The notes beneath the pieces are model-generated. The model worked only from the letters and a program-made list of their open reading frames with translations, did no database searches and was not told the origin of the DNA. A program made the translations under genes and the position numbers. Shown piece by piece: positions 5,372 through 6,047 of a DNA stretch of 6,047 bases. Source of the DNA: Pseudaestuariivita sp. (GTDB taxonomy: Bacteria; Pseudomonadota; Alphaproteobacteria; Rhodobacterales; Rhodobacteraceae); contig JAHDCH010000174.1 in assembly GCA_020629995.1 (NCBI GenBank), positions 1 through 6,047 of the forward strand. Reading direction: 5' to 3'. How positions within the stretch are numbered: position 1 is the first letter of the stretch; each line of letters begins with the position of its first letter.

Positions 5372-6047
5372 CCAGCGCCTCCTCGGCCACGTCGACGGCC
5401 ATTTCAGCCAGAACGCCCACGGCATCCGCGTTGTCGATCCCACGGTCAAAACCGCCGGTGTCCAGAAAGGTGAGCGTCTGAACAATCACCAGCGGACTGA
5501 CCATGATAAACGTGTGCGACACAGGCAGCACCATGTGATCGCTCATGCCCGTCAGCCGGGTTGATGCGACGGACACCTTGCCATCATCCACCCCTGGGAT
5601 CAGCGACGAAAAATACGGGTTCAGAGACCGGCTGCCCGCGATGATGCCAAGCGGATAATCGGCGTCAGGCAGCGCCTCGGTCACGCCGTCGGTGGCCAAC
5701 TGCTGACCCGCCGGGCCATTCAGCAGCTTGAACAGCGCCAGATCGCCCAGCGCATCTACCAGTTCGGACCCGTGGTTAGGCGGCGCCAGCATCACGACGC
5801 GGCCAAGGTTCGGGACCTCGGTCCGGGCCAGGTACAGCCGCAGCAGGATCCCGCCCATCGAATGGGTGACAAAATGCACCGGCTGATCCGTACCGCATTT
5901 TGCAACCGCGTCGGGCAACGTGTTCGACGCCAGCCGCGCGACAGGCTCTTGCCGCGAGTCGTAACCGGGACGCACCGTCCGGTATCCTGCAGCCTGCAGC
6001 GCCTGCTCCATCGGGGCAAAGGACGCTTCGGTCCGGGCAAGGCCGTG
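5361..6047 (-). CDS. alpha/beta-hydrolase, lipase/esterase-like, N-terminus cut by window edge
   Basis: The C-terminal 228 residues are in the window, and the frame is open through the right edge, so the start is outside. The visible part begins [14 protein letters not shown], where HG matches the oxyanion-hole motif that normally follows the first strand of lipases. The nucleophile elbow is VTHSMGG, with the serine codon at 5859-5861; the first glycine of GxSxG is replaced by threonine, as in many of these esterases. The segment VDDGKVSV can supply the acid residue, and LPVSHTFIM carries the probable catalytic histidine near the end. [11 protein letters not shown] after the elbow is typical of triacylglycerol-lipase/PGAP1-like members. 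The substrate is unknown. Any signal peptide would be in the missing part, so the location cannot be judged. The end overlaps the PhnM-like gene by 11 bp, indicating one transcription unit. Confidence 0.88.
   Translation of the reverse strand, partial: HGLARTEASFAPMEQALQAAGYRTVRPGYDSRQEPVARLASNTLPDAVAKCGTDQPVHFVTHSMGGILLRLYLARTEVPNLGRVVMLAPPNHGSELVDALGDLALFKLLNGPAGQQLATDGVTEALPDADYPLGIIAGSRSLNPYFSSLIPGVDDGKVSVASTRLTGMSDHMVLPVSHTFIMVSPLVIVQTLTFLDTGGFDRGIDNADAVGVLAEMAVDVAEEALGVD
5378..5384 (-). promoter_or_regulatory. strong ribosome-binding site setting the GTG start of the PhnM-like gene
   Basis: GAGGAGG on the minus strand sits 6 nt before the GTG at 5371-5369, inside the last codons of the upstream hydrolase gene. 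It is the best Shine-Dalgarno match on this side of the window and is the main reason for choosing a GTG start. Confidence 0.75.

Noticed and set aside
5372..5485. 38-codon upstream extension of the PhnM-like gene starting at 5485.
   Set aside because: It lies within the alpha/beta-hydrolase gene, is unusually rich in Trp, Arg and Pro, and ignores the strong GAGGAGG before the GTG at 5371.
1..6047. Defence system, mobile element or CRISPR array.
   Set aside because: All nine genes fit known chaperone, metabolic or small conserved families. There are no transposase, integrase, nuclease or repeat-spacer patterns, and base composition looks even throughout.

Overview
The window is GC-rich, densely packed bacterial DNA. 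The gene set (an Hsp20 followed directly by a DUF1150 protein, a YdcH-type DUF465 protein, then purEK) and the protein wording suggest an alphaproteobacterium, most likely Rhodobacterales/Rhodobacteraceae. This assignment rests on family recollection, not on a search. There are nine protein-coding genes, two of them cut by the window ends. I see no tRNA, rRNA, CRISPR array, insertion sequence or phage gene.

Left block, minus strand (1-2249): a candidate four-gene transcription unit read right to left, hsp20, DUF1150, a PhzF-family protein and a PLP-dependent threonine/serine dehydratase that runs off the left edge. The first three genes are almost fused (3 nt gap, then a TGATG stop-start overlap), and the fourth follows after 31 nt. 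Upstream of hsp20 is a good heat-shock (sigma-32/RpoH) type promoter, CTTGCG-15 nt-CCCCATAT. The roughly 60 nt leader can fold so that both the Shine-Dalgarno and the AUG are paired. The fold includes a UCGCU/AGGA pairing of the kind seen in ROSE RNA thermometers. This is the most interesting signal in the window.

Middle block, plus strand (2253-4139): ydcH (DUF465) diverges from hsp20. It is followed by the purine biosynthesis pair purE and purK, which overlap by 8 bp and convert AIR to CAIR via N5-CAIR. purEK ends convergently against the right block. The 95 bp gap between them contains several short inverted repeats.

Right block, minus strand (4235-6047): an alpha/beta-hydrolase (lipase/esterase-like, N-terminus outside the window) overlaps by 11 bp the start of a PhnM-family amidohydrolase with a GTG start and a strong Shine-Dalgarno. 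No other C-P lyase gene is visible, so this PhnM looks like an orphan or paralogue whose substrate may differ from the classical one.

The core genes are ordinary. What merits a second look is the regulatory region of the small-heat-shock operon, the metabolic genes it carries, and the orphan PhnM/hydrolase pair.
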